Of a DNA stretch of 38,658 nt, positions 8,331 to 19,172 are shown in pieces. Source of the DNA: an uncultured cyanobacterium (GTDB lineage Bacteria; Cyanobacteriota; Cyanobacteriia; PCC-6307; Cyanobiaceae). The notes beneath the pieces were generated by a model, which saw only the letters and a program-made list of their open reading frames with translations, was not told the origin of the DNA and made no database searches. Made by a program: the position numbers and the translations under genes. Location: the NCBI GenBank assembly GCA_913047395.1, contig CAJWUF010000007.1:1-38658 (forward strand), given 5' to 3'. Position 1 is the first letter of the stretch, and the number at the start of each line of letters is the position of its first letter.

Positions 8331-8735
8331 ATGGCAAGCATTCAGGAAACAAGCTCTGAGTCAACAACTCTTCCAACAGACTTAAAGGCGGAGCAAGCGC
8401 TGGGGTTTATTGGCATGGGACTAATGCAAAAAATGATGCATGAAGGAGCAAATGGCTGGACATGGTCTCAACCAGAAGCCAGCGGACAAGCGGATCTGCT
8501 AGCACTTCGCCAACGTCTTGAGCTCACATCTCTAGCAATACAAACTGGTGCCCCCCTCAGCACTGCAGAGGTATCGAAACTTCTTGGTGCTCGACCAGGG
8601 TCAAAAGAAGTCACCCGTGGAGGGCTAGTCGCAAAACGTGTAAGCAGAAACGTTTGGAAGCTAAGTATTGCCGGCAAGGGCTCAGGGAGCAATGAAGATG
8701 GCTTCAACGGCGATGGCTTGCGTCGTCGCCTATGA
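8331..8735 (+). CDS. Uncharacterised 134-aa protein, possible winged-helix type, beside csoS1D and the bicarbonate transporters
   Basis: I do not recognise a named family. From the ATG at 8331 (GGAG about 9 bases upstream) it is 134 aa; the frame continues upstream but that part overlaps the csoS1D start and looks non-coding. Residues 1-20 are Ser/Thr/Glu-rich. Next come [21 protein letters not shown] and a helical stretch [18 protein letters not shown]. After these, [19 protein letters not shown] looks like a helix-turn-helix, and [14 protein letters not shown] resembles a following wing strand pair. The tail is Gly/Asn-rich and ends in RRRL. It has no membrane segment or signal peptide. The divergent 102-base gap shared with csoS1D suggests co-regulation; a DNA-binding role is an inference from the short HTH-like pattern only. 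Confidence 0.75.
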   Translation: MASIQETSSESTTLPTDLKAEQALGFIGMGLMQKMMHEGANGWTWSQPEASGQADLLALRQRLELTSLAIQTGAPLSTAEVSKLLGARPGSKEVTRGGLVAKRVSRNVWKLSIAGKGSGSNEDGFNGDGLRRRL

Positions 8736-8758
8736 ATATTTAAAAGTCAATAACATCA

Positions 8759-8780
8759 ATGCTTGAGCTTAGGCGAGCAT
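8759..8780 (+). terminator. Possible weak terminator after the 134-aa gene
   Basis: ATGCTTG pairs with CGAGCAT (one T-G wobble) around an 8-base loop, 23 bases after the stop codon, followed by TCTCACTATTTAT. The stem is short and the T-tract is interrupted. Confidence 0.3.
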
Positions 8781-8831
8781 TCTCACTATTTATCTGCATA
8801 ACCATCATCAGTTGATCGCTCTCAACCTAAA

Positions 8832-8843
8832 CACTAATTAGTG
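8832..8843. repeat. Perfect 12-base palindrome CACTAATTAGTG
   Basis: CACTAATTAGTG is its own reverse complement. Its core TAATTAG (8835-8841) recurs at 8852-8858, 17 bases downstream. It could be a dimeric protein-binding site, but in an AT-rich stretch chance is a fair alternative. Confidence 0.35.
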
Positions 8844-9088
8844 CTTGCGATTAATTAGCTTCTTTGAAATAATCATAGAAGCAAAATTTTAATTGCACCA
8901 ATAAACAGCCTCAGCAAGAGTTGGGCAAGTATTCTCTCGTAAGTTGTTTAGTATATTGCGCTATGATTAGATCCAATTGTAGTAACCAATAAGCTACTCA
9001 TTACTGGGTGCCGCAATACTATTCATGCTTCAATAGCCTAAAAGCGTAAGGCACAGACAGGTTGATTTCGAATTTTTAAATATAACAA

Positions 9089-9108
9089 GCCTGCAGATAA
9101 TAGCAGGC
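9089..9108 (-). terminator. Possible terminator after sbtB
   Basis: GCCTGC and GCAGGC form a 6-bp stem with an 8-base loop, 45 bases after the sbtB stop on the minus strand, followed by TTGTTATATTT. It is weak but sits where the bicA-sbtA-sbtB transcript should end. Confidence 0.4.
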
Positions 9109-9152
9109 AACGCATGAATATCTTTACGATCTATATTTCTGAATTGATCTCG

Positions 9153-9431
9153 CTAAATTGATAGAGCCTCTGCAACATAAGCGACTCCACCATAATAATT
9201 GAGAATGGGTACTATCGAATCACGCAACTTTGCCAGAACGTCTTCTTCACAAAAAACGATCACATGTGCATTAGCTCCACCACTAACTTCCATCCCTTCA
9301 GAAACAGAAGAATTTGGCCCCCTTCCAGTGACATGCTTAATAACAGAATAACCAGGCGCAGAGGCGTTATCGAGAGCCTTGATAACGGAATCAAGCTCCC
9401 TCTCACTAATGATTAAGTCAAGACGTTTCAT
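9153..9431 (-). CDS. sbtB: PII-like signalling protein SbtB
   Basis: This is a small PII-superfamily protein that regulates the bicarbonate transporter SbtA by binding adenine nucleotides. It is 92 aa, with the ferredoxin-like fold pattern: KRLDLIISERELDSVIKALDNA, APGYSVIKHVTGRG before a T-loop region, then AHVIVFCEEDVLAKLRDSIVPIL and GGVAYVAEALSI. Synechocystis SbtB is longer (about 110 aa) and ends in a Cys-containing extension, CGPEGC, that is absent here. The start lies 4 bases after the sbtA stop, so the pair is very likely co-translated. The placement after sbtA is the strongest reason to call it SbtB rather than another PII-like protein. Confidence 0.88.
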   Translation of the reverse strand: MKRLDLIISERELDSVIKALDNASAPGYSVIKHVTGRGPNSSVSEGMEVSGGANAHVIVFCEEDVLAKLRDSIVPILNYYGGVAYVAEALSI

Positions 9432-9435
9432 GAAT

Positions 9436-10431
9436 TCAAGCCACAGCAGGGATAAGTTTGTTGACCAGGCCCATATAAAGGGGGATCCCTATAATAATGT
9501 TGAACGGGAAAGTAAGTCCCAAGGCCGTGGTGATGTAATAACTTGGATTTGCCTCAGGAACCGTCATCCTCATCGCAGCAGGTACAGCGATATAGGAAGC
9601 ACTAGCGCAAAGCACAATAAAGAGCAAAGCATTACCTGGACCAAGCCCAATAAACTTGGCAATAAAGCCTCCCAACACACCACTAAATAGAGGCATTAAG
9701 ACTGAAAAGAAGATCAAGAACGCTCCTGCCTTCTGCAGATCTTTAAGACGTTGAGCGGCCAAGATCCCCATGTCCAACAAGAAGAAACATAGGGCTCCGT
9801 AGAATAGCTTGTTAACAAAAGGATCCATCTTCTCAATGCCTGCGGGGCTTTGCGATGCTGCAACAAAGCCGATAATTAAACTACCTACAAGTAAATAGAC
9901 AGAGCCATTGAGCATCGCTTCATGCATTACTGAGCCCCAATTCATTGCCTTCTTATCTGGGCGAGACTGGCGGCCGCTTATGTTGACAAGAATCAGACCA
10001 ATGATAATGGCCGGTGATTCCATTAGCGCCAATGCTGCAACCATGAAGCCATCGTAAGCAATACTCTGGCTTTGAAGAAAGCTCTCAGCAGTAATAAATG
10101 TTACCGCACTTATAGATCCATAGGCCGCTGCAATTGCAGCGGAATTGAACACATCTAGCTTAATTCGAAGTATAAAGAAGCAGACCAGTGGAACAAACAG
10201 CGACATCAGAATCGCTGCACCCATAGTTGGAATCACCTGGCCTCCGAAGCCAGAGTGACCAAGCTCTACACCTCCTTTAAATCCTATAGCGAGCAATAAG
10301 TAAAGGGAAAATAATTTAGGCAGGGGTGCTGGTATCTCAAGATCAGAACGAACCAATACAGCTATTGCTCCCAAGAAAAAGAACAACACTGGTGGTGTCA
10401 AGAGATTCTGAAGAATCAGGCTTGTATCCAT
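9436..10431 (-). CDS. sbtA: Sodium-dependent bicarbonate transporter SbtA
   Basis: This inner-membrane Na+/HCO3- symporter of the SbtA (DUF897) family raises cytoplasmic bicarbonate for the carboxysome. It is 331 aa with about ten hydrophobic segments and short loops. Family blocks include LLAIGFKGGVELGHSGFG near the N terminus, AIAAAYGSISAVTFITA and ALMESPAIIIGLIL in the first half, and GNALLFIVLCASASYIAVPAAMR and YYITTALGLTFPFNIIIGIPLY in the second. It lies 55 bases after bicA and 4 bases before sbtB on the same strand, giving a three-gene uptake set. No good ribosome binding site is seen before the ATG. The marine form is more divergent from the freshwater enzyme, so transport kinetics cannot be inferred. 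Confidence 0.92.
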   Translation of the reverse strand: MDTSLILQNLLTPPVLFFFLGAIAVLVRSDLEIPAPLPKLFSLYLLLAIGFKGGVELGHSGFGGQVIPTMGAAILMSLFVPLVCFFILRIKLDVFNSAAIAAAYGSISAVTFITAESFLQSQSIAYDGFMVAALALMESPAIIIGLILVNISGRQSRPDKKAMNWGSVMHEAMLNGSVYLLVGSLIIGFVAASQSPAGIEKMDPFVNKLFYGALCFFLLDMGILAAQRLKDLQKAGAFLIFFSVLMPLFSGVLGGFIAKFIGLGPGNALLFIVLCASASYIAVPAAMRMTVPEANPSYYITTALGLTFPFNIIIGIPLYMGLVNKLIPAVA

Positions 10432-10486
10432 GGGTTAATCAAAGGAGGATTAGTTGAACTAGTGAGAGATGTTAGGGAAAATCCAA

Positions 10487-12190
10487 TCAACCTGACAGCT
10501 TCTGCAACGAGGCTTGTAATGCTTCACGTCGACTGCCCAGGACCCCTTTCACACCAAATCTCTCAAGTCGTTCTCTGACTCGACCACTTGCTCCTGCTAC
10601 AAAGGCAATCCTGGAATGGGTACATGCCTCTTGGACCATCTGCTCAATGGCCAACGTGGCGGTGACGCCAAGCCTTGGCACGTCTGTGATGTCAAGAATC
10701 AAAACCTTGTAATTACGAACCAGGCCCATTCGATCTGTGATTCCCTTTGCGGCTCCAAAACTCAATGGCCCTCGAAGCCTAAACATCATCACCTCTCCTG
10801 CACAACGATCAAATAGTTCTTGCTCTTCAGCAGATAAAGGCGCTTCGCCAGTAGTTGAAAGGTTGGAATATTGCGCGCCTGATTGCTCGAATTGAGCATC
10901 TTCTCCAATCAGTCGATTATCAGCATCCATTCCTTCCAGCTGAGCTTGTGTCAAAGAATCAATTGTCAGCAGATTGGCAACAAAAACACCAACCAATACT
11001 GCCGAGATCAAGTCCCAGAAGACTGTCATCAGCAATACGCCGTACATAACTACGGCGGTTTTTATCGATAGGCGATGAGCTCTAAGCAGAAAACCCCAAT
11101 CAATGATGTCGAGTCCTACCTTGATGAGAATTCCTGCGAGTAAGGCTGTTGGGATTTCTGCTGCAAGAGGACCCGCACCTACCAAGACAATCAAGAGCAC
11201 GATCGAATGAACCATGCCTGATATCGGTGTGCTCCCACCGGACTTGACATTGATAACCGTCCGCATCGTTGCGCCTGCACCTGGAAGCCCATTAAGGAAT
11301 CCTGCACAGGTATTGCCGATGCCCTGTCCAATCAATTCTCGGTCGGAGTTATGACGTGTCTGAGAAATATTGTCTGCAACCAAAGAAGTGAGCAAGGAAT
11401 CAATAGCACCAAGTACTGCCAAGACCAAACCGGCTTGAACCAGCACCCCGAGATGCTCATCCCAATTGGGCATCGAAAAAGCAGGAATACCTCTAGGTAT
11501 CTCGCCGATGCGAGGCACTATTTCCCCAGGGAAGAAAACAACGGAGAGAGGCGTCACGATCAGCAAAGCCAACAGCGGAGATGGAATCCATTGGGTGATA
11601 CGTCTAGGGGCCAAAAACACCACAGCCAGGGTCATCACACCCACACCCAAAGCCGCACCATTGGGATCAAAATTGCTGAATAGAGACCTCAGAGAATCAA
11701 TCACACCACCTCGTGTACTGATCCCCAGCAATGGACCGATCTGCAGCACAAGGATGATCACCCCGATTCCTGACATAAAGCCAGAGATCACCGAATAAGG
11801 GACCAGGGTTACGTATCGCCCTAAGCGCAGAACACCAAATAAAATCTGAAAAAGGCCACCAATCACAACCGCTGCCATAACCATCGGCAGCATTTCTCCG
11901 GCGGTGCTCAGATCACCAGAAACCCCAACCGTACCAAGAGTTGCCACGATTCCCGCCACGGTGACGCTCATCGGTCCAGTGGGGCCACTGACCTGCGCCG
12001 GAGTGCCGCCGAATAAAGCAGCAAGGAAGCCGACAACGATGGCCCCATAAAGACCATAAATTGCACCTCCTTCTCCAAGCGCTGCATTACCAAAAGCCAG
12101 GGCAAGAGGCAAAGCCACAACTGCAGCGGTTACTCCTCCCAAGACATCACCTCGAATGTTTCTTAGGTGAAATCCATTTACTAAGGCCAA
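10487..12190 (-). CDS. bicA: SulP-family bicarbonate transporter BicA
   Basis: This SulP-family anion transporter is the likely low-affinity, high-flux sodium-dependent bicarbonate importer. The N-terminal membrane domain begins FHLRNIRGDVLGGVTAAVVALPLALAFG and continues FGGTPAQVSGPTGPMSVTVAG, both typical of BicA. The C-terminal cytoplasmic STAS domain (about the last 110 residues) contains VLILDITDVPRLGVTATLAIE. The frame opens with a TTG at 12214, but I choose the TTG at 12190 because AGGAG lies 8 bases upstream of it and the resulting N terminus aligns with known BicA proteins (567 aa). SulP members can carry sulfate instead; the sbtA-sbtB and carboxysome neighbours argue for bicarbonate. 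Confidence 0.88.
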   Translation of the reverse strand: MALVNGFHLRNIRGDVLGGVTAAVVALPLALAFGNAALGEGGAIYGLYGAIVVGFLAALFGGTPAQVSGPTGPMSVTVAGIVATLGTVGVSGDLSTAGEMLPMVMAAVVIGGLFQILFGVLRLGRYVTLVPYSVISGFMSGIGVIILVLQIGPLLGISTRGGVIDSLRSLFSNFDPNGAALGVGVMTLAVVFLAPRRITQWIPSPLLALLIVTPLSVVFFPGEIVPRIGEIPRGIPAFSMPNWDEHLGVLVQAGLVLAVLGAIDSLLTSLVADNISQTRHNSDRELIGQGIGNTCAGFLNGLPGAGATMRTVINVKSGGSTPISGMVHSIVLLIVLVGAGPLAAEIPTALLAGILIKVGLDIIDWGFLLRAHRLSIKTAVVMYGVLLMTVFWDLISAVLVGVFVANLLTIDSLTQAQLEGMDADNRLIGEDAQFEQSGAQYSNLSTTGEAPLSAEEQELFDRCAGEVMMFRLRGPLSFGAAKGITDRMGLVRNYKVLILDITDVPRLGVTATLAIEQMVQEACTHSRIAFVAGASGRVRERLERFGVKGVLGSRREALQASLQKLSG

Positions 12191-12205
12191 GATGAATTCT
12201 CCTAG

Positions 12206-13654
<1,449 letters not shown>

Positions 13655-13661
13655 ACTATCA

Positions 13662-15269
13662 ATGGAACTAACCCTCTGGACCTATGAAGGCCCACCTCAC
13701 ATAGGAGCCATGCGCATCGCAACTTCTATGGAAGGTGTGCATTACTTACTGCATGCCCCGCAAGGAGACACCTACGCCGATCTGCTGTTCACGATGATTG
13801 AACGGCGCGGAAGCCGGCCACCGGTGACTTTTACCACCTTTCAGGCCAGAGATCTCGGCGGTGATACAGCAGAATTAGTCAAACGCAATCTGCGTGAAGT
13901 AGTCGATCGCTTTCAACCCAAAGCCCTCTTAGTGGGCGAAAGCTGCACAGCTGAACTTATTCAAGATCAACCTGGAGCTCTGGCATCAGGCATGGGATTC
14001 AACGTTCCAGTTGTGAGCGTGGAACTGCCGGCCTACAGCAAGAAGGAAAACTGGGGCGCCTCGGAAACGTTCTATCAACTCGTGCGGGGCATGCTCAACA
14101 AGAGTCCTTCTGAGGAATCTGACCAGGAGCGAAGTCCTACTGCATGGAAAAGTCAGGGGCGTCGTCCCAGAGTGAATCTCCTAGGACCAACCTTGCTGGG
14201 CTTTCGCTGCCGAGACGACATTATCGAATTGGAAAAACTCCTAGATATTCACGGCATTGATGTGAATGTTGTTGCTCCACTAAAAGCCTCGCCAGCCGAC
14301 TTAATGCGGCTGCCAAAAGCCGACCTAAATGTATGCCTTTATCCTGAGATCGCCGAATCAACTTGCCTCTGGCTTGAGCGCAATTACGGCATGGCCTTCT
14401 CTAAAACAGTGCCGATAGGTGTAGGCGCGACGAAAGATTTTTTAGAAGAACTCCATCAACTTTTAGAGATGCCTGCAGCCGAGCCAGGCCAAGGTGCTCA
14501 ACATTTGAGACTGCCTTGGTATTCACAATCGGTCGATTCCAACTACCTCACTGGCAAGCGCGTGTTTATTTTTGGCGATGGCACCCACGCACTTGCCGCA
14601 GCCAGAATTGCTGATCAGGAACTAGGTTTCAAAGTTGTGGGTCTTGGCACCTATAGCCGTGAAATGGCAAGGCCTGTACGTGCTGCAGCAAAGGAACTGG
14701 GACTTGAAGCACTTATCAGCGATGACTACCTCGCAGTAGAAGCTGCCATGTCAGAAGCCGCACCTGAACTTGTACTTGGCACACAGATGGAGCGACACAG
14801 TGCCAAACGACTTGGCATTCCTTGTGCGGTGATCAGCACACCAATGCACGTGCAAGATGTGCCTGCCAGATACAGCCCACAAATGGGATGGGAAGGTGCG
14901 AACGTTATTTTCGACAGCTGGGTTCACCCATTAATGATGGGACTTGAGGAGCATCTAATTGGCATGTTCCGTCATGACTTTGAATTTGTGGATGGTCATC
15001 AAAGTCACCTGGGACATCTAGGAGGACAACAACGTCAAAGTGAAGAGCATCAAGCACAAACAGAACATTCTTCAACTCAACCCCATGAGGTTCCCTCATC
15101 AGAAGAATCACCCCTTTGGACACCTGAAGGAGAAGCAGAGCTAGCAAAGATTCCCTTCTTTGTACGCGGAAAGGTTCGCCGCAATACGGAAACCTATGCA
15201 CGCCAAGCTGGTTGCAGACACATCGATAGCGAAACCGTTTACGACGCGAAAGTCCATTTTCGGGCTTAA
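13662..15269 (+). CDS. chlB: Light-independent protochlorophyllide reductase subunit B
   Basis: ChlB is the second subunit of the NB component and holds the substrate-binding site together with ChlN. It is 535 aa. The N terminus [20 protein letters not shown] is typical, and D36 ([12 protein letters not shown]) is the aspartate that completes the cluster ligands with the ChlN cysteines. Conserved [16 protein letters not shown] and [20 protein letters not shown] follow. Near 14994-15116 a His/Gln/Glu/Ser-rich linker precedes the C-terminal helical domain ([25 protein letters not shown]), which contacts the substrate in this family. It lies 7 bases after chlN, so the two are probably co-translated. 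Confidence 0.96.
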   Translation: MELTLWTYEGPPHIGAMRIATSMEGVHYLLHAPQGDTYADLLFTMIERRGSRPPVTFTTFQARDLGGDTAELVKRNLREVVDRFQPKALLVGESCTAELIQDQPGALASGMGFNVPVVSVELPAYSKKENWGASETFYQLVRGMLNKSPSEESDQERSPTAWKSQGRRPRVNLLGPTLLGFRCRDDIIELEKLLDIHGIDVNVVAPLKASPADLMRLPKADLNVCLYPEIAESTCLWLERNYGMAFSKTVPIGVGATKDFLEELHQLLEMPAAEPGQGAQHLRLPWYSQSVDSNYLTGKRVFIFGDGTHALAAARIADQELGFKVVGLGTYSREMARPVRAAAKELGLEALISDDYLAVEAAMSEAAPELVLGTQMERHSAKRLGIPCAVISTPMHVQDVPARYSPQMGWEGANVIFDSWVHPLMMGLEEHLIGMFRHDFEFVDGHQSHLGHLGGQQRQSEEHQAQTEHSSTQPHEVPSSEESPLWTPEGEAELAKIPFFVRGKVRRNTETYARQAGCRHIDSETVYDAKVHFRA

Positions 15270-15441
15270 GCATAAAGAAAAAATGAGGGATCCCACCGGT
15301 TCCAACTGCGCCCAAAGGCCTAGTGATTTACACTCATCTTCATGGCAAAGGCCAACTCTTTTGACTCGCAAAACAAACAACAACGGAAAGCCATGTATCG
15401 AATTTGTTAGGAACCGACAGTCACACTCCTGATTGCCTTGA

Positions 15442-16362
<921 letters not shown>

Positions 16363-16388
16363 TTACTAGATGAGAACTTAACTCTTAA

Positions 16389-17447
<1,059 letters not shown>

Positions 17448-17477
17448 CTATGCTCTCGACACTTTTAGAAACGAAAC

Positions 17478-17888
17478 TCAGCGCCAGATCACCCTCAAAC
17501 GATTCGGCGCTATCCACTGATCTTGTTCGTCCATCAGACGATTGCCCCCACCAAGAGTAAACAAGCGATCAAAACGCTGCTGAAGTGTTCTCAACTTGGC
17601 AGATTCAAGGTCCAACACAGCAGAAAGCTCACCGTGACGATCAAGACGCTCTTGATAAGCGATTGAAAGCTTGACCAGACTCACAACTCCAAGAGAAACC
17701 AAGGCCAACTTCATGGTCAATGCCAAAAGGCTGAAATTAATCTCTCTTCGCTGCTCTTGAAGCTGCAAAGTTGAGGCCACAGTCGCTGCATCCATCACTC
17801 GAGCAGAAGCTCGAGGAGGAGACTGTTGGGGCCGACGACGAGATGGACTTTTCTGTCTGGTCCTGGGTCGAGCCAGGGGAGTGACCAA
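17478..17888 (-). CDS. Uncharacterised single-pass membrane protein
   Basis: I do not recognise a named family. The product is 136 aa if the TTG at 17888 is used; an internal ATG 31 codons later would give about 105 aa. The first 30 residues are basic and Pro/Ser-rich, then QLQEQRREINFSLLALTMKLALVSLGVVSLVKLSIAY holds one transmembrane segment. This is followed by a charged, possibly coiled-coil stretch (ERLDRHGELSAVLDLESAKLRTLQQRFDRLF) and the tail WIAPNRLRVIWR. The topology resembles small division or envelope proteins of the FtsL/FtsB kind, but no sequence match supports that. No ribosome binding site is evident. It lies between por and the psaM-like gene. Confidence 0.65.
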   Translation of the reverse strand: MVTPLARPRTRQKSPSRRRPQQSPPRASARVMDAATVASTLQLQEQRREINFSLLALTMKLALVSLGVVSLVKLSIAYQERLDRHGELSAVLDLESAKLRTLQQRFDRLFTLGGGNRLMDEQDQWIAPNRLRVIWR

Positions 17889-17965
17889 TGATATTTATCA
17901 GTTGACCGCTTGTAGCGCAGCAAACCTCAAATGCCAAGGGCCTTTTGGCCCAAACAGAACTTCAA

Positions 17966-18076
17966 TCAGGCCTCGTGAAGGGTCACGCCAAGGCGAAGAG
18001 CTAGTACACCGCAGTGGAAAACAACCACGAGGCACAAACCGGCCAAGTCGATATTGGAGATATCAGTGATGCCCAT
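17966..18076 (-). CDS. psaM: Photosystem I subunit XII (PsaM)-like small membrane protein
   Basis: A 36-codon frame beginning MGITDISNIDLAGLCLVVV encodes one hydrophobic helix followed by HCGVLALRLGVTLHEA. The LA-x-RL motif after the helix and the total length match PsaM, a one-helix photosystem I subunit involved in trimer contacts (Synechocystis PsaM has LAFRLSTELYK at the same place). A position close to por also agrees with what I recall of Prochlorococcus gene order. No clear ribosome binding site is visible. A short hairpin-forming sequence, AAGGGCCTTTTGGCCC, lies at about 17938-17953, just downstream. Other one-helix subunits (PetM, PetN, Psb30) fit the sequence less well. Confidence 0.75.
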   Translation of the reverse strand: MGITDISNIDLAGLCLVVVFHCGVLALRLGVTLHEA

Positions 18077-18395
18077 GGTGGAAGGGAAACGCTAAAAGCA
18101 TCACTATTCTCCTTGCTAAACAGCACCTAAGGCCAGTCTTCGCAAAGGCCTGTCACACCTATCCATAGCAAATCCTCAAAAAATCCCATATCGAGGTGTT
18201 TAACCCACCATTCACTGACTGAGATATCAGCTCATTTAGCCTCTTGAACGACAAAGTCCTTAGGCGACGATCTCAAGATAAGACAAGTGCTACAAAGCCT
18301 TTAATTAAATGGCAATGCCAGCAAAAACAAAACCCCGAGCTTTGTTTAATCCCCAAAAGCTCGCTGAATAGCACTGAAGTCCTCACGAGCAACAT
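18077..18395. other. 319-base gap between tauE-like gene and psaM
   Basis: Both neighbours are on the minus strand, so the gap should hold the end of the permease transcript and the start of psaM. The first is seen as a terminator at 18320-18363. No consensus promoter for psaM stands out, and no open frame longer than about 20 codons on the minus strand looks real. Confidence 0.5.
18320..18363 (-). terminator. Rho-independent terminator of the TauE/SafE-family gene
   Basis: On the minus strand an 8-bp stem (CGAGCTTT with AAAGCTCG, 12-base loop) is followed by GGGTTTTGTTTTT. It lies about 30 bases after the stop of the permease gene. The stem plus T-rich tail is the best terminator in the window. 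Confidence 0.75.
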
Positions 18396-19163
18396 TCAAC
18401 GCCCCAACGCCAATTCAAGAGCTTGGCGACCAATGAAAAATGCTAGTAACAGCGAAAGTATTCTCAGCATCCAGGCCAAGCGATTGCCAGACACCTGTTC
18501 AAGCCGAGATGCTGACCACTGGGCCGCCAGGGCTGCCACACAACCGAGCAATAGGCCCATCCCAGGCGACCCACGACCTTCACTGAGAAACTCTAAAGAA
18601 GCCGCAATCGCAGAACATGTCACGGCCAGAGTGCTTAAACGGATTGCCAAGTGAATGGGGACAGCCAGACCATTAACCATTAAGGGCACCATTAGTAAGC
18701 CCCCCCCCAAACCAAGCAAACCTCCGGCAAATCCTGCGACACCACCCACTGCACCAAGACCCATCAAAGAAAGAGTGGGTTTGAGCTGCGTACGACCCTG
18801 ACCATGATCAGAACGAATCGTGGCAGCCAACACCAGATACAACATCACCTGAAGCATCAGCAACTGCCACCCCGAAACAAATGGACCGACTCTGCTGAAG
18901 AGCAATGCCGATAGAAATGCAGCAACTCCGATGCTTAACCCAGCCCGAATCGGCAGCCCTCTAGCAAAGAGGTGGGTCAAAGTGCCACTTAAGGCAGTAG
19001 GAACGATGGCGAAGGTACTGGTTGCCAGAGCCTCATGAGGACTAAATCCTATCCATAACAAAAGTGGCGAGAAGATGAGGCCACCACCAATACCCAGAAG
19101 CCCAGCCAAGCCGCCAGCCAACAGTCCCAAAGGGACCAAGACGATCAAATCCCACAAAACCAT
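18396..19163 (-). CDS. TauE/SafE-family membrane permease
   Basis: This is a probable anion exporter of the TauE/SafE (formerly DUF81) family, which includes sulfite, sulfoacetate and related transporters; the substrate cannot be told from sequence. It is 255 aa with about seven to eight hydrophobic segments. Two glycine-rich repeats mark the family's internal duplication: GLLAGGLAGLLGIGGGLIFSP at the N terminus and GGVAGFAGGLLGLGGGLLMVP in the second half. It starts only 9 bases from the divergent lipoate-ligase-like gene, so their promoters must overlap the opposite coding region. A clear terminator follows it. Confidence 0.85.
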   Translation of the reverse strand: MVLWDLIVLVPLGLLAGGLAGLLGIGGGLIFSPLLLWIGFSPHEALATSTFAIVPTALSGTLTHLFARGLPIRAGLSIGVAAFLSALLFSRVGPFVSGWQLLMLQVMLYLVLAATIRSDHGQGRTQLKPTLSLMGLGAVGGVAGFAGGLLGLGGGLLMVPLMVNGLAVPIHLAIRLSTLAVTCSAIAASLEFLSEGRGSPGMGLLLGCVAALAAQWSASRLEQVSGNRLAWMLRILSLLLAFFIGRQALELALGR

Positions 19164-19172
19164 CGCCGCTCA

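Larger units (their letters stand above)
8736..9152. other. 417-base AT-rich gap between convergent gene ends
   Basis: This gap separates the end of the 134-aa gene (+) from the end of sbtB (-), so no mRNA promoter is required in it, yet it is long for a compact genome. Open frames on both strands are under about 25 codons. It contains a 7-pair hairpin at 8759-8780, a perfect 12-base palindrome at 8832-8843 and a small hairpin at 9089-9108. It could hold a small RNA, or be a decayed gene or an old insertion site; nothing decides between these. Confidence 0.5.

Noticed and set aside
9340-9360. VTG tripeptide in SbtB (KHVTGRGPN), like the CsoS2 motif
   Set aside because: It lies at the conserved start of the PII T-loop and is explained by that fold, with no TEY or similar context.
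10440-10455. AAAGGAGGA on the plus strand just upstream of the sbtA start
   Set aside because: sbtA is on the minus strand, where this reads TCCTCCTTT; it is not a ribosome binding site for sbtA and no plus-strand gene follows.
18244-18654. 136-aa plus-strand frame over the permease 3' end
   Set aside because: It is the complement of the permease gene and its terminator, with a low-complexity translation.
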